Assembly (NCBI GenBank): GCA_965153455.1 | Contig: OZ234501.1 | Location: 6,758,001-6,822,000, forward strand | Length of the DNA stretch: 64,000 bases | Origin: Sphagnum compactum | Lineage: Eukaryota; Bryophyta; Sphagnopsida; Sphagnales | Direction: 5' to 3' | Shown here: in pieces, positions 21,945 through 35,288 of the stretch | Layout of the letters: the number at the start of each line of letters is the position of its first letter | How positions within the stretch are numbered: position 1 is the stretch's first letter | Translations under genes and position numbers: made by a program | Notes under the pieces: generated by a model | Seen by the model: only the letters and a program-made list of their open reading frames with translations | The model's database searches: none | Told to the model about the DNA's origin: nothing

Positions 21945-24900
21945 GCAGGGACCAGAGAAACCTATGTGTGGTATTATGGAACATGCACGAGGGTGGTGTA
22001 AATAAACTGGAAATGGGGGTGCACATACTAGAAATGTTTCAGGGTGCTAACTTCGTCTTACTAACTGAAACTTAACACTTCCTAGGCCAACATTTGGCAC
22101 ACATTGAAGGGTGTGACTCACTTACAGTAGCGCGCACTATGAAGTTGGGAAAAACAAAAGTGATAAAACATAACGGGGGGGGGGGGGGATGCTGCTTACT
22201 TTCGTAGCCATTTTAGCCCAAACCTATCACAATGGAGGGAAGGAAGCCACAATTTTTATCTATGGCTACGAGTCAGTAGGGGTGCTGCCCCTGACTTGTT
22301 TATTTGTGTGGTGTACGCTGCCCCTGTTGGCTCCAAACACGAGAACGAATCCTTGTTCCAAAACTTGGCAGCAGATATTGATGAAGTTCAAACTTTAGGG
22401 GGCATAGTACTATTGGGAGGGGATTTTAATGCGCGTACTGCAGCGCTACCAAATACCATTGACACTAACGACCTTTGTGAACTATTATAGGCGCCTAATC
22501 TCACTGATACTAACCAACCAAGTGCTCTGGCTAAGCGACAAAACCGCAACGCCAGTGTTAGCGGTTGGGGCCGCGAGCTCCTGGACCTATGTTGTGATGC
22601 TGGGTTGCTCATCCTCAATGGCCGGACACCTGGTGATTAATCAAAGGAGTTCATTTGCTTGGCAAATGGGGGGCACAACACTATCGATTATATTATTGGC
22701 TCACGTATAGTTTGGCAAACTGCGACACACCTCGAGGTGATAATAGATGACACCCGCTACTGCGCGATGGGGGGAGACTCTGACCATAGGCCATTGCGCC
22801 TACAGTTGAACATCGATTGTAGCTTTGTTGAATCACAACATACGGTTGTAACAAAAAAATTTCTTGCCTAGGTTCAAATATGATAAATCGAAAACTGAAG
22901 AATATTAGCTTGCCCTAACAGTGAGTCTTGGAAACCTGTGGGTTATTGACTCGATTGGGCATCTGGGGGCAGGTGGGTTAATTGACCTACTGCAACAGTG
23001 CGTGGGTGTTACAACAAAGTCTACTTTTGGCAACAAGCCTTTGGGAGGGAGCTGTAGAGAAAGACACTGCCATAAACCCTGGTTTGACGCTGACTGCCAT
23101 ATAGTGAAACGTGAGTCGAGGCTCTGGCTGAAAGCCAACCTCGATTTGCACACTGCTAAACATCAGGAAAGTAAACTTAAAAAATTATTAAAAAGGAAAA
23201 TAATTTTCTGGGAAATTGTAAGTGCTTAACATATGTGTGCGCTTGCCAAGGTGGATGCGCTTTCGTACTGGAAAAAGTACCAACTAAGGGCTCCCATTGT
23301 GGACAAAATCAGCGCACCTATGCTTTTGGAAGGCTTCCGCGGGTTAGTTGGCCAGTTTCCACCACCCATACACCTGCGAACTGATCATTCGACTCAGGTG
23401 ATTGAACCTCCACCTAGCCACACCTTGAACACATATATCACACTTGCTGAACTGCTTCAGGTGCTGAAAAAGCTACAATGGAACAAGGCTGCCGGTTTGG
23501 ATGGTATGAAAGTTGAGTTCATTTTGGATGCGGGAGAGCTGCTACACATGCCACTATTGACAACATTCAACTGCTTTCTGGCGGAAGCATTCTAGAAGCC
23601 CTTTCCACTGGGTTGGTCCACGCGCTCTTTAAAGGGGGCGATGCCTCCGAATTTGACAACTACAAGGGGATAACGGTTGGGCCTATCCTAGCAAAGTTGT
23701 TCGTTATGATCCTTGACAAAAGGCTAAGTGAGTGGGCTGAACAACATGGGCTGCGTGCCAAAGGTCAAGCTGAGTTTCGCAAAGATTACCACAATACTAA
23801 CCAACTCTTCATATTACGAACTTTGATAGAACAGAGCAAGGCAAAAAAAAACCACTCTATTGTTGTTTTGTGGACTTAAAAAAGGCGTTCGATACTGTGC
23901 CGCGTGAAGTGCTGTGGTAGGTGTTGGCTGGCCTCAGGGTGGAAAGACACTTCTTGCGATGCCTGCAGGCGAAGTATGCCAAGGATACCGTACACATCAA
24001 CCACCCAAGCGAAGGTGTCACCTCCAGCTTCAGGTGCCAGCAAGGTGTGAAGCAAGGTTGTCCTCTCAACCCCCTATTGTTTGGGCTATATTTGGATGCC
24101 TTAAAAGGGCACTTGGACGGCAAAGAATGTAATGCACCGACCTTAGCAAACGTGCACCTATGGCTGTTGCTATTTGTAGATGACCTCGCTCTAATGTCGA
24201 AGTCAAAGGTGGGACTATAGCAATAGTTAGATGCACTCCAACAGTTCTGTGCTGAACATGGATTTATAGTGAACATGAAAAAAACAAAAGTCATGGTGTT
24301 CAATTCTATTGACTAATGCCAAGAGTTTGTGTTGGAAGGTGAGAGCGTGTGTAAACCTTCAAATACCTGGGGATCCTTCTCGAGACCACCTTGAACCTGG
24401 ATAGTGTAGTGGAACATTTAGCAACTGCCAGTAGGCGCTCGTTGTTCGCACTGAACCGCTGTTGTGCAGAGCTATGTATTATGGACGTTAAGCTACGCTG
24501 TGACCTCTTCAACACGTTGATGCGTTCCACAACAAACTATGCATGTGAGGTTTGGGTGGAATCCAAGAAAATAGAGGCTATTGAAGTAATGTACAAAGGG
24601 TTCCTTAAGTCCCTGCTCGGGGCGCGAAAAATAACCAACATGTCCGTTGTGCTGGCAGAATTTGGCAAATTCCCCTTTAAACACTTTGCATGGGGACAAA
24701 CGTTATTGTACTATAACCGTGTGAGCACAGTCACTAAAGACCACATCTTGAGAAAGGCATGGGAAGCCCAGCTCGCTATGCTTACTGCGGGAAAGAAATG
24801 TTGGGTTGGATCCGTGAAAAAATGGCTACTCCATAATCAGCCTTAGGAGGTGGCAAGTTTTTTGCCTCCAGTTCAACCACCACTGGAAACGACGCCTCAG

Positions 24901-25077
24901 CTTGCAACGACCCATGCGCTCTAGACGGGGACTGCTCAACCGCCACTGGGAATGGTTCTTGGGACAACGCACATACATCTGACCCGTCTAGCAGAGGTAA
25001 AAGGTTGGGCGGAGAGCCAAGTACCTAAATCTACCTTGAGATGCTTATTCCTACTTCAAAAATATTGGGAAAAAATA
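21945..25077 (+). pseudogene. Decayed LINE ORF2 (endonuclease and reverse transcriptase), first LINE
   Basis: Successive frames read an APE-type endonuclease (VVLWNMHEGG, IVLLGGDFNART, GGDSDHRPLRL) and a reverse transcriptase: NKAAGLDGMKVEF, ALFKGGDASEFDNYKGITVG, KKAFDTVPREVLW, QQGVKQGCPLNPLLFGLYLD and LLFVDDLALMSKS. The C-terminal part includes FNTLMRSTTNYACEVWV and LLGARKITNM. It is broken by many frameshifts and stops, several of them TAG where CAG fits (for example before EVASFLPP). A run of 14 G (22175-22188) lies in the endonuclease part. The element can no longer move. No clear target duplication or poly(A) end was found. Confidence 0.85.
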
Positions 25078-25079
25078 AA

Positions 25080-26530
25080 TTAATATAAAGACAGCTTCAA
25101 CACATGTATGATGATTAATTAATTAATTTTTGAAGGGTTTAGGGTTCCATGCAATCAATGAGGCACCTAAGAGCAAGGCTTTTGTTTTCATGTGTCAAAA
25201 GCAATTTGAAAGGCCCAAAAAATTTATGAGGAACAATATTTAGAAAACTATCCAAAGTTTTCTTTAAATAGTAACAAAGTGCTAACAAATTGCCCACAAA
25301 CTAAGAAGGTAGCCAAAAAGAAAACATTTTTTCAAAAACCAAAATTCCCTTCAATTTTTTTGGACAACTCTTTGGTAATAAATCCATGCATTTGAGATGA
25401 AATATTCTTTTTCTTGGGTGAAGATAGCAATAGCGCAAAAATTCATCACAAAAAAAAAACTATTTGGCCCTCCATTATAGTATAGCCAAATTTTATTTTA
25501 TTTTCTTTTGTCTTTTGGATGATTCTACTTTGGCTACATCACAAAATTGAGAAAAACAAACGTTGGTTGTTGTTGTGGCCAAAAAACAATTCCAAATTCT
25601 GAAGTAATAATTGGTGGCGGAAGCATCTAAAAGTAGAGTTAGCATTTATTGGTGAATTTTTTTTTAAAAAATTAAGATTTTCTTTTTGAAACAACAACAA
25701 AATAGCAACATTTCTTCAAAAACCAAAAATTTCTCTAGTGTTTTGATTTTTTTTTCCAGACGAAACCAGGCATCTACAATTTATTTATTATTATTATTAT
25801 TATTATTTTGCCATAGTAGGAAGATTCACCACCCAAAAAAAGAAAAACCTCTACCTTGTATTATGGTATTGCCAAATTTGACTTTATTTTTCCTTTTGTT
25901 TTCTTGATGGAGCCACTTTTGGCTACATTACAAAATTCGGAAAAAACAAGGAGAAAAAAAACACTGGTTGTGGGTTGGTTTTGTCGTTGCACGGAAAACA
26001 GAAGAAGAAGGAGACGAAGAGTACGACGACGACGACGTCGTTGTGGTCAGCTTTTCAGACTTGAAGAAGAAAGTGGAGAAGTTGGAAGGCTGGGTTTTTG
26101 CTTTCCATGAATCAAAACAAGAAGAAGTTTTGTTGATGAAGCTTTGTCAAAAAAAAATTGGGTTTTTTCTTTGAAACAAGTCTCCGTTGTTAACTGACCA
26201 CCGAAGGTAGGTTTGTTTTTTTGTTTTTTTTGTTTTTTTTTTTTGGCTTGTTGCTTTGGTTGTGATGATGAAGGGTTTTGTTGTTGTTGTTGTTGTTGTG
26301 GCTTTTGTGAAGTTGCTTCTCTTGTTAGTTCAGAAAGGATTTGCAATCTAGTAGGCACGCAGGTGCACTAGTAACTTCAGTTTGCTTTGGAAGGAATTCT
26401 TTTGGGCATGGTTTTGCACTTTTGCCTCAAATCGTGTATGTCAAATTGTTTGTAGGTTGGATCCTTCCGCAGTTGTTTTGTTGACAATCCTGGATGTATT
26501 GCTCTCTCTTTTTTTGGTTTTTTTTGTACA
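25080..26530. repeat. AT-rich region with a diverged duplication
   Basis: Two similar blocks at about 25470-25585 and 25855-25965 share ATAG/GTATTGCCAAATTT, ATTTT(C/T)CTTTTG, GGCTACAT(C/T)ACAAAATT and GAAAAA(A)CAA segments. A related block appears at 37.08-37.19 kb. No gene is supported; open frames here are low-complexity. Confidence 0.5.
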
Positions 26531-26784
26531 GTAATGTTTCTTTGCCTGGTTTTCATAGCATGTGAATTGTAGTAGGTGCTCCTTGTTGTGCATTCTTGAA
26601 TTCTAGGGTTTTGTGGTCATGGGTTATGTTTCTCCAGCTTGAACAAGCTCTCTCCTTGTTTCGTTGTGGTGAGAATATTTGAAAGTGGCTGTTTTCCGTT
26701 TGCTCAGGGAAGGAAGAAGAGATTGTGAGGCAGCAGGAGGAGAGGGAGAGGGGGGCGGTGAGGTGAGGTGAGGAGGAAGGAGCA

Positions 26785-29700
26785 ATGGGCTTTTCTTTGA
26801 TTGAGGTCTGTGTTTTTCTTCCTGACTCGTTTCTCTTGGGCTCTGTGCTTCTTTGCAAGCGGTTTTCTTTTGATTGTTTTGGTGTGGAAATCTAACAACC
26901 AGTGCCAACATTTCGGTGACAAAAAAATTCTGGGGTGAAATTTATCTTCCTTACCATGCGAAGTGGTGGTGGAGAGAGAGCCTAGTTTTCTTTTTGAAAA
27001 ACTGTCATTATATATCCTCCTCTAGTTAGCTAGTACACATGATTGTTGCATATCTCTCGCAAACTCAAAACCTGACGAGCAATATCTGAGGAAGTGACAA
27101 CTTGTGACAACTTGGCTTTGGGTACTTTGAAGTTAAGGACTCTGCCATGAGAATTAGGGTTGCAGAACAAATGATGAAGGTGGCATGAATCAGGCAATTA
27201 ACATGAATGAGCACAAGTATCCTATATGCTTGCAACCATGAACTTTTGGAAAACCTATTGGGTTGCTCTCTTAAGTGGATGAGATGCAATTGACAGGAGT
27301 TCACCTATTTTGCCAAAAAGCATCACACAGGTTTGGATTGAGAGTTTGAAACAGGATTTTGTAAACTTTGCATTAAGCTGGACTTGGTGAACTTCTTGGG
27401 GGACTCAGGCTCCCATGACATGTATAAGCAAATAATCTGTTACAGCTGACATGAAATCCCTGTTTTGGATATTGGAATGAAAGGCAATTGGTGGACTCCC
27501 TCAAGTAGACAACATGATTCTTTACTGGAGCCAAAACTTGTGAAATGATTGTTGATTGGTGTGTTTTAAAGATTTGGTCTGTTGAAGTTCTTGAGAGGAT
27601 CATGTTAAATTCTTCTTCTAGGTTTGACGCAAATTGTTATACTATGTGTTTGGGGTGCAGGGCTTTTTCAAGTCCATAGCGATGATTGTGGTTTCAGAGA
27701 TTGGTGATAAGACATTCTTTGTTGCTGCAGTATGTGTACAATCTTCACCATTTTATTTTTTTTGATGTCACATGTTGTGTTGCTGACAATTTCAGACAAC
27801 CATTTCTGATACTGTACTAGTCACTTCTTTTGAAAGGAGAAATGGTTGCTGAATGTGTGCTCAATAGAACAGGATTCTAAGTTGCCCAGCATGGAATGCA
27901 GTAATTGAAACAGTTGGAGCTCATGTTTTATATAGCTAAGGTCTGTTCTCCAAATATGGAGGCTATGCAACCACATTGAAGCAAATGCTGTTAACAGTTC
28001 AGATTCCCTCACCATGTCCTGCTGTTTGAATCTTACATTGGTGTGCTATTCAATTGGCCTTCATTGCACTAGATATTTGGACATAAAACTCTGAGAAAAT
28101 TTAGTGTTTGGCAGCTCTTGGCTATGCGGCATTCTCGAGTAACAGTCTTCTCTGGAGCTCTTGGTGCCCTGGCGGTGGGTGGCTTACCATACTTTTTCTC
28201 CCTCTCTCCACTTCCACCTGTTTTCTGTGGTTGCTAATTTGGTCACATTTAGTTGTTTAGATTTGGGTTGTGGAGCAATACTGCAACTTTAAGTTCAGTG
28301 TGCATCAGGATTGGTATTTCATAGTAGGTGCTAGACAGAAATTAATGCTGATGAGACCAGGAAAACCAGGACGAAACAGCAAGTTTTGTGTTTGAGTTGT
28401 GGTCCGGTGCCTGAGGTAACATCTGGTCACTGCAGGTAATGACAGTCTTCTCTGCTTTTTTTGGCTGGGCGGCTCCTAATTTGGTATGTATTCGCGCTTC
28501 AGTTGTTTTAGCAAAATCTCAAATTTGCAGTGCAATTATGAGGACTTCCCAGGCCCTGCACTGGGCAACTTTATTCTCCCTAGTGATGATCTCAGCCCAA
28601 TGTTCTGAGTCTTCGCTGTACCTCTTGGTTTACCTACTTGTGAGAGGTGTCAGATGTGTTTCTCTGTTGTTTGAACTTGTAATGAGCATGTACTCTTTTC
28701 TATTTGGATGTGCCCAGATATCTAGGACCTGGACACATAATGGGGCAACAGTCTTGTTCTTCTTATTTGGCTTGAAGTCTTTGTGGGATGGAATTACCCA
28801 CGAGGGCGGGTAAGCTGTGTATCCAATCTACCTGGGTTACCGTTTCACTGAAATTGGTGGATTGAACCAAATATAGTTCTGCCCCAAGGCTTATGTTTCT
28901 CACAGATTGCCATCTTCAAGTTCAAAGACAAGCTTTCACATTCTGTATTTCAAATTTGGGGAGTGGCTATGCAAAGTCTCAGAATGCTTCATCATTTTTA
29001 AGAACTCTCTAGTATCAGTTAAATCAGAGAATTGAGTTGTCTGCAATTCTTGAGAGTTCCCCTACAGGTTTTTACTGCAGCCTGGATGATGGGTCAGTTG
29101 TGACTCATCTTAGTGATGTGGTGGTGCAGGGAGTCAGCAGAGCTGGCAGAAGTTGAAGCGCAACTGGTCAGTGTTGACTGAATTGAATTACTTATTTACA
29201 TGAAAGTCTTTCTTATCCAGCCAGTGGAGGCTTTTGTAACTACAGAAAACTGATCCTTTGATAGTGGAGATCATCTAGATATGTATGATGTGACTCTGGA
29301 ATTTTAATTATGAATATGGCACAGATGGGAATTGCCTGTGTTGTGTTACCCTATTTGCATCATTTTGTCTGTTATGACATAATTTGTGGGTGGGACTCAT
29401 TGCAGAAAGCGGAGGGTAAACGTGATGATGATGCTACATCAAGATCACAAAAGAGTCAGGTACAGAATTTCACCATTCGAAGAATCTCTGCTTCCACATG
29501 TGACAGCTACTGGACTAAATCTATGCCTATAGGATTATAGTCTTTGTTGCTTGCAGTTTGTGAAGTCCTGACATGTTTGGGGTGTTTGGAGATGGGGTGT
29601 CATGGAGTTCCTCTACCTGTTCATGTGGAGTTTTCTCACTTTGTTATTTACTTCTCATCACAAAACTGGCCTTTTGCTTGAAGGTCTTGTTCTGAGAACA

Positions 29701-30987
29701 GCATGCATTGATTGTTACACACTTTTTTGTAGCTGCAGAAGCGGGGAGGGAAACAGCAACAAAGTTTCCTGAGCAAAGTTCTGTCTCCTGTTTTTCTGGA
29801 GGTATGGATCCCAGAAAACAGGATTTTATGATCCAAAGAACCCTTATCTGTACACTGCACCCATGAAATTGTTGTTTAGACAGCAGCCTCTTCCATATTC
29901 TAAACTTGAATGGTCTTTTGCAGGCTTTCACTCTCACATTCTTGGGCGAATGGGGTGATCGCAGTCAGGTAGCACATTCTCTCTGTAACCTAGTTTGTGC
30001 TGACTGGAATGACCTCCATCTAAGAGTTGTTAGTGGAGTTCAGCAAGTTTCCAGATGTGCTCCCCAATTTTTCCTGGGGTTTTGAGATGTCTTGATTTGC
30101 CTGATCATTTGAGACAACAAGGTCTTTGGAAGTCCATTTGTGATGAAAGAGAAGTTCTGAAAGATGGATCTTATTGGTTTCACAGATTGCAACAATAGGA
30201 CTAGCAGCCCAAGAGAATGTGACAGGGGTGACTTTGGGTGGCATCTTGTAAGCTTCTTTGTTCTATTTTCTTTACCACCTCAATCTTTTTGTTCCATGTG
30301 TCTTGTTCCACCTTCATGAAAGGCTATATGATGTCAACAGTGCCTGAGGTATTACTGACCAGGCTGTCTATCTGTTCAATCCAAACACCCAATTCCTGAG
30401 CTGATGGAATTGTTCTTGTACTTGAAGCAGACAAACTTGAGCTGCTGGGAAATGCAATTTCTAGTTGCCACTTTGGTCAACACAGTTTTTTCTTCTCTTT
30501 GTGTCCTCTGCATTTTTGTCCGGAATGAGAATGCTGAAAAAAGTACCAATTGTCCTCAGAGAAGAACTCCAGTTTGGAAAGTTGTCAGCAAACCCTGCCT
30601 AACGTGAAAAAGCTGGTATGTAAATACAGGGGTCATACACTATGCACAGGTGCTGCTGTTGTGGGAGGCAAGCACTTGGCTTCTCGGATATCTGAAAGAA
30701 CAGTATGGTCTCCTCCCCCCTGTGGCCCCTGCATTTTTGCCACTTTTCAACTCTTCCTTTTTGGTGGGCCTGCAAGAGTGCTACTGCACATTTGGCATTG
30801 CACCTTTTTTCTTGCCCCATATTTTACACTTCTCTGTGAAGTCAGGGCAAGGGAGTTCTCTTGTCCAATGCACTTCAGACTTGTCCTAAATGTTTGGTTT
30901 CTGGTGGGGAATGGACAGGTTGCATTTTGTGGAGGAATTTTGTTCCTCATCTTTGGTGTTCACTCACTCTTGTCAGGAGCTGAATAA
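26785..30987 (+). CDS. GDT1-like (UPF0016/TMEM165 family) cation transporter, twelve exons
   Basis: Exons: 26785-26805, 27661-27729, 28115-28174, 28436-28483, 28718-28809, 29130-29166, 29406-29459, 29739-29801, 29924-29968, 30186-30247, 30630-30702, 30919-30987. All introns are GT/AG with matching phase, giving 230 aa, the size of short plant GDT1-like proteins. The family moves Mn2+/Ca2+ in exchange for H+ across Golgi, ER or plastid membranes; short forms without a long N-terminal extension are expected in the secretory pathway. Both signature repeats are visible: VVSEIGDKTFFVAA (exon 2) and FLGEWGDRSQIATIGLAA (exons 9-10), the E-x-G-D-(K/R)-(T/S) ion-binding motifs. Hydrophobic helices are spread over exons 2-5 and 9-12, with a charged central loop (KAEGKRDDDATSRSQKSQ). 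The first coding exon is only 21 nt (MGFSLIE). No damage seen. Confidence 0.93.
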
Positions 30988-32147
30988 AGGAGAAATGGCA
31001 TACTTGGGAGCCATTATGCTTTCCAATGAACTTTGATCTATGAAAACCATTGTGGGCCGGTCCATTTTAAAGTGTTCTATTATTGGTGGAGCACAAGGGC
31101 AGGAGCCTTGTTTATTGATTATTTCAGAGATAGTTTCATTTGTGGTTGTATCATCATGGCTGTCAGAGTTCAGGGAACCTCTTCCACAAGGTTTGTGACT
31201 ATTTTTCAACATCATCCTAGTGTAACAGTCTTTTTAATTTAATCTTGTTATACATTAACATGAATCACCATGACAAATGGGCATATAGAACTGAACACTG
31301 TTGAGGATGTCTGCCTCCAACCATCCATGTTAGCCTTCGCAACAGGGATGATGATGGTGGTCTGACACTTTGTGAGTGACTCTCATAAGGTTATAACTGC
31401 ACTCTTTGTCGTTTTATCTTCAAATTTTGGTGGAGATTTCTCTGCAATTTCATCAGCATGAAGTGGAGATCTCTCTGCAACATGTTTTCTGCTCCACCAT
31501 GTCAGCACTTGTATGAAGTATTCGTCAAAGTGACTTGAGGAAGGGTCTTTTTGTGTTTATTCACATCCTGCTTCAGCATGTTGAAGGATGTCCCCTTGAT
31601 GCTGGAATCACTTCCTGCCAGCAGTTATCAGTGTTAATTCCTTGGTGCAACCCATAGGTCCACAATTGCTTTGTCATTATCACCCACCTTCTTTGCGATG
31701 GGTTGCTTGTGGAGAGTGCTGAATCCGCCAAATCTGCTTGTTGGGGGAAAAAACAAATGCAACAAAACATTGGGCATAAGGAATTTTCATACCTGGACTC
31801 TATGTTGCAGTTACACTCAATTGCAAGGTGCTTAAAGGGTGATGATTTCTCTCTTTTGATTGTTGATTCATTGAGCACCTAGTGTTCTTGCATAGATGAT
31901 TGCAACCTCAAGCTTGGGAGCCAAAGAAGAGGCATGAGTGACTAGTCTTGTTGCAGATAATTGCAACCTTGAGCTTAGGAGCCAGTCAACCTCGGTAGAG
32001 TTATTTTGAGTGTTTGCTATGTCAACTAATAATGGTTTGAGTTGGAAGTTCTTCAAACTTCTTAAGTAATTTGATTATTGTGATGTCAGCCAATGATGGG
32101 TTTGTGTTGGAAGTTCTTCAAATGTCTTGAGCTCTGCGCCTCATGGC
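30988..32147. other. 3' flank of GDT1-like gene and intergenic DNA
   Basis: AATAAA overlaps the GDT1-like stop codon (GAATAAAGG). Two short duplications occur: GCAACCT(C/T)(A/G)AGCTT(G/A)GGAGCCA at about 31908 and 31967, and a GTTGGAAGTTCTTCAAA block at about 32042 and 32108. No gene recognised. Confidence 0.4.
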
Positions 32148-32365
32148 AACTTCAAACCAGCAATGGTTAAAATAGGAAATGTTCTGTGAAGTTCTCAAAA
32201 AGTGAACTCATACAGTCACACCTGGCAAGAACATTCCTCAAAACATGAGATCAAATGAAAAAAAAGTGAACTCATACAGTCACACCTGGCAAGAACATTC
32301 CTCAAAACATGAGACCAAATGAAAACTACACGGAATCTCCCCTGTACTGGCAGAGCAAACAAGCA
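32148..32365 (+). repeat. Dispersed repeat, copy 2, with an internal 64-bp tandem duplication
   Basis: Same family as 2065-2255. Within it a unit beginning AAAAAGTGAACTCATACAGT and running through CCTCAAAACATGAGA(T/C)CAAATGAAAA is present twice in tandem (from about 32197 and 32261), nearly identical. The two tandem copies are much closer to each other than either is to the copy at 2 kb, so the duplication is recent. Confidence 0.7.
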
Positions 32366-32778
32366 GCCCATCCCCTAATGACTTCAAACTAAAAACTTCT
32401 TACTAGAACTAGAACTTCTCAGCAGTATTTTTTTGTTTTATTGAGCCTGAAATTAAAATGGGCCTTGCTAAATATGCATATATAAGGAAGTAGAAATTAG
32501 GAATGTTTCATCATATCAGTGTCGTCTTCATATAGGCTGATTTGCCAGTAGCCAGTACATCTGATCCTCTTCATATATTTGTACACTGAAAGTTGTGACA
32601 TAGGAGGAGGTTTTGTTCAATTTTTTAATGTGAACCAGAGGACCACAGATCTGAGGGGATAAGTTGTATTTCAGTGAAGAGATTGCTGTTTTTAGCAAGT
32701 AATAAATGGAGGTCCAAATTGTGACAAAGACTAACTAGATTGGATGTTGGGTTTGTAACAAAAGAAAAATGAAAAACA

Positions 32779-32849
32779 TGCACTGGCCGGGAATCGAACC
32801 CGGGTCTGTACCGTGGCAGGGTACTATTCTACCACTAGACCACCAGTGC
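32779..32849 (-). tRNA. tRNA-Gly (anticodon GCC)
   Basis: Minus-strand 71-nt cloverleaf. Acceptor stem GCACTGG pairs with CCAGTGC, with A as discriminator. The D arm contains TAGTGGTAGAA, the anticodon loop CTGCCAC carries GCC, and the T arm is CCGGGTTCGATTCCCGG. Both internal promoter boxes are intact (A box TGGTCTAGTGGTAGAA, B box GGTTCGATTCC). There is no intron. It is a normal cytosolic glycine tRNA gene. Confidence 0.97.
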
Positions 32850-35288
32850 CACACATGTCTGTCAGCAGCAATTTATAATATTTGTTTACATAGAAACAAT
32901 TTTCTAATGCTCCAGATGCAGTTCCTTTTAGATAGATTTGAAGATGCCATCACCCCCTACATATTAGGGCAAAATACTTAGCAAACAAAACTTCTTCATC
33001 TTGTCCAAAAGTAGGAGAGGCTCGATAAAATACTTATTATTAAACTGTTGAAGTTGGGCAGAATTGCTATTTGGGCACAAATGGTACTATCGTTTGGCTC
33101 CTCTTGCTTTCATTGGTGAAAATGTCCTGTTTGTGGTAGTATAACCGAAAGCAGACTGTATTACATCTGAGACTCTTTGAAAACTAACATCATCAGATAA
33201 TGTCCTGAAGCCTTGGCTCCCAGGAACCGGAGGTTTTCATCCATGATTTGCTCTGATCCTCTTCCTGTATTTGTTCATTACCCACTGAAAGATGTGGGGA
33301 GAAAGGTCCTTGCACCTTAGTTAATGATTGAGAAAGCTCAAGTCATTTTTCTGAATGTGGTGCAAAAGACCATAGTCCAAACAAAAAGATAATTCCTCGA
33401 GGAATTCTTGTCCACAAGTATGAAGCCAGGGGAGGTATGGTTGAAAAGAATAAATTTGAAAACTTTGCAAAAAAGACTCTGCATTATTTCATGGAGGTCG
33501 TAGAGAAGATAGATTTTATCAAAAAGTTTCTCTCACCATGAGAATTTGGACTTTCTCTTTGCTCGTGTGGCTGGTGAGAAGAAGTAAAGCAAAAATATCA
33601 TGGAATACATTAGTGTTACAAAGCAACCTTGATCAAAATGTACTTCAGTGTAAAATGCCCAACTTTTGTTTATATATCATGCACCTTACAATTGCAGCAT
33701 TGTCTGAGAAGAAGAGTAATTGAGGAAAAACTTGCCTAATCAGAACTTTTAGTTTTAATACAAGATCCAGCCAAGCAGTTACAATGATCAATGAAATTGT
33801 GGAGAAAATGGGTGGAACATTGGTGACAGTTGGATGGAGGTAGGATAATTCATACCTGGGATTGTTGAAGTTCAAATGGAGACAGTAACTACAGAGGTTG
33901 GGGAGGGTGGGTCTATTGTCAATTCTCATCCAAGTAGCATAGCTTCATAATCCTTGGAGTAAGATTTGGGCATCCCACACATTGCTGCATCCTGTTGCAC
34001 CCTGCAGCTCATGACAGTAAGAAACTGTGCATATTGGAAACACACTTTCTCTTGGTGGACATAATATTATTAATCTTCCTTGTCTCTTCCTGCACATTCA
34101 CAGTTCCCTTCGTACTGCACAACTTCTAGACCCAATATCTCAGCTCTCAGAACTAACCTGTTCAATATGCCTACACAATTTTCCATGTCATGCGAGTACC
34201 TGAAGCATCCATAAACAGAGGTCTGTCATATCCCATCTGTTGCCTCTTCTGATGACCCTGCAAAACTCGGGTAGCCATTCAGTATTTCTCCCCAACTTTA
34301 TGTCAACCTTTCCCACAGCAAATCTGAGTAGAATAGCAGCTAAATTAGTATCAGGATCCCTTCCCTCCTGTTATAAATGCTAATAACTGATCACAGCAGT
34401 ACTCAATCACCATATTCCCTATCTTTGATCTGTTCTTAGAGCATCCCATCTTATCATCATGGCAAGCTGCTGCCGTACCTTGAAATTACTCTCCAAGAGA
34501 AGAATTTAACCTTCTCAACACCTGAAATAAACAATCACCGAACTACACAAAACAAACTTTCAAGTACATAGAAACAAGGCTTTGACAACATGGGTAGAGT
34601 TTGAAGACATGTAGATACTCCCATCTTGGACTATACACTGCACACTGAGAATGAACCACCAACAGAGTCTGTGCACAAAAATATATGGCAAGAAGCCTCA
34701 TGAAGAAGGACAAAGGAGAGAAACTGTGCACCAGGTGAAATTCACTTACACAGAATGTAAACATGACATCAATCAACTGAGTTACTTAGAGCCTCAAGGA
34801 CACAATCCTCCTACCTAATATAAGCAGAACATGAATTGATTTGGAAATGAAAAAAACCCACTCATATGTCATGCATGCTGCATCTAAATTCTAACTGTTC
34901 ATTCTACCTTCTAATGTAAGACTACCCAACTATTTGTTCTACGTTCTAATGTAAGACTACCCAACTGTTGGTTCTACTTTCTAATGTAAAAAGACTACCC
35001 ACATGAAGAAAGAAATTCAGAGGAGAGAATATTTTATCATATGGTTTTCTATCAATAATCATGTCCTGAGAATGGGCATCTATCTGTGTAGGTATTTCCT
35101 TTCTAAACCTATCTCCAGCTATTGCAGAGAATTGCAGAGAATCGTGTCCTACTGCAGAGAATTGCAGTAAAAGCAAACCATGCTATGAATATAAATAGTT
35201 CAGATCTTCAAGTAAAACACCAAATTGTGCTAAAACCTTGAAAAGCTTGGATCTTCAAGCAGCTGCATAGATACCAATTTTTCTTGCT
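32850..35288. other. Intergenic region; short tandem repeat near A20/AN1 gene
   Basis: No gene seen across about 2.4 kb. A roughly 38-bp unit containing TTCTA(A)TGTAA(G)ACTACCCAACT occurs about three times at 34893-34999, and ATTGCAGAGA words recur at 35118-35170. Both lie downstream of the minus-strand A20/AN1 gene. Confidence 0.45.

Noticed and set aside
32769-32981. A 70-residue protein-coding frame at 32.8 kb
   Set aside because: It is a translation through the tRNA-Gly gene on the other strand.
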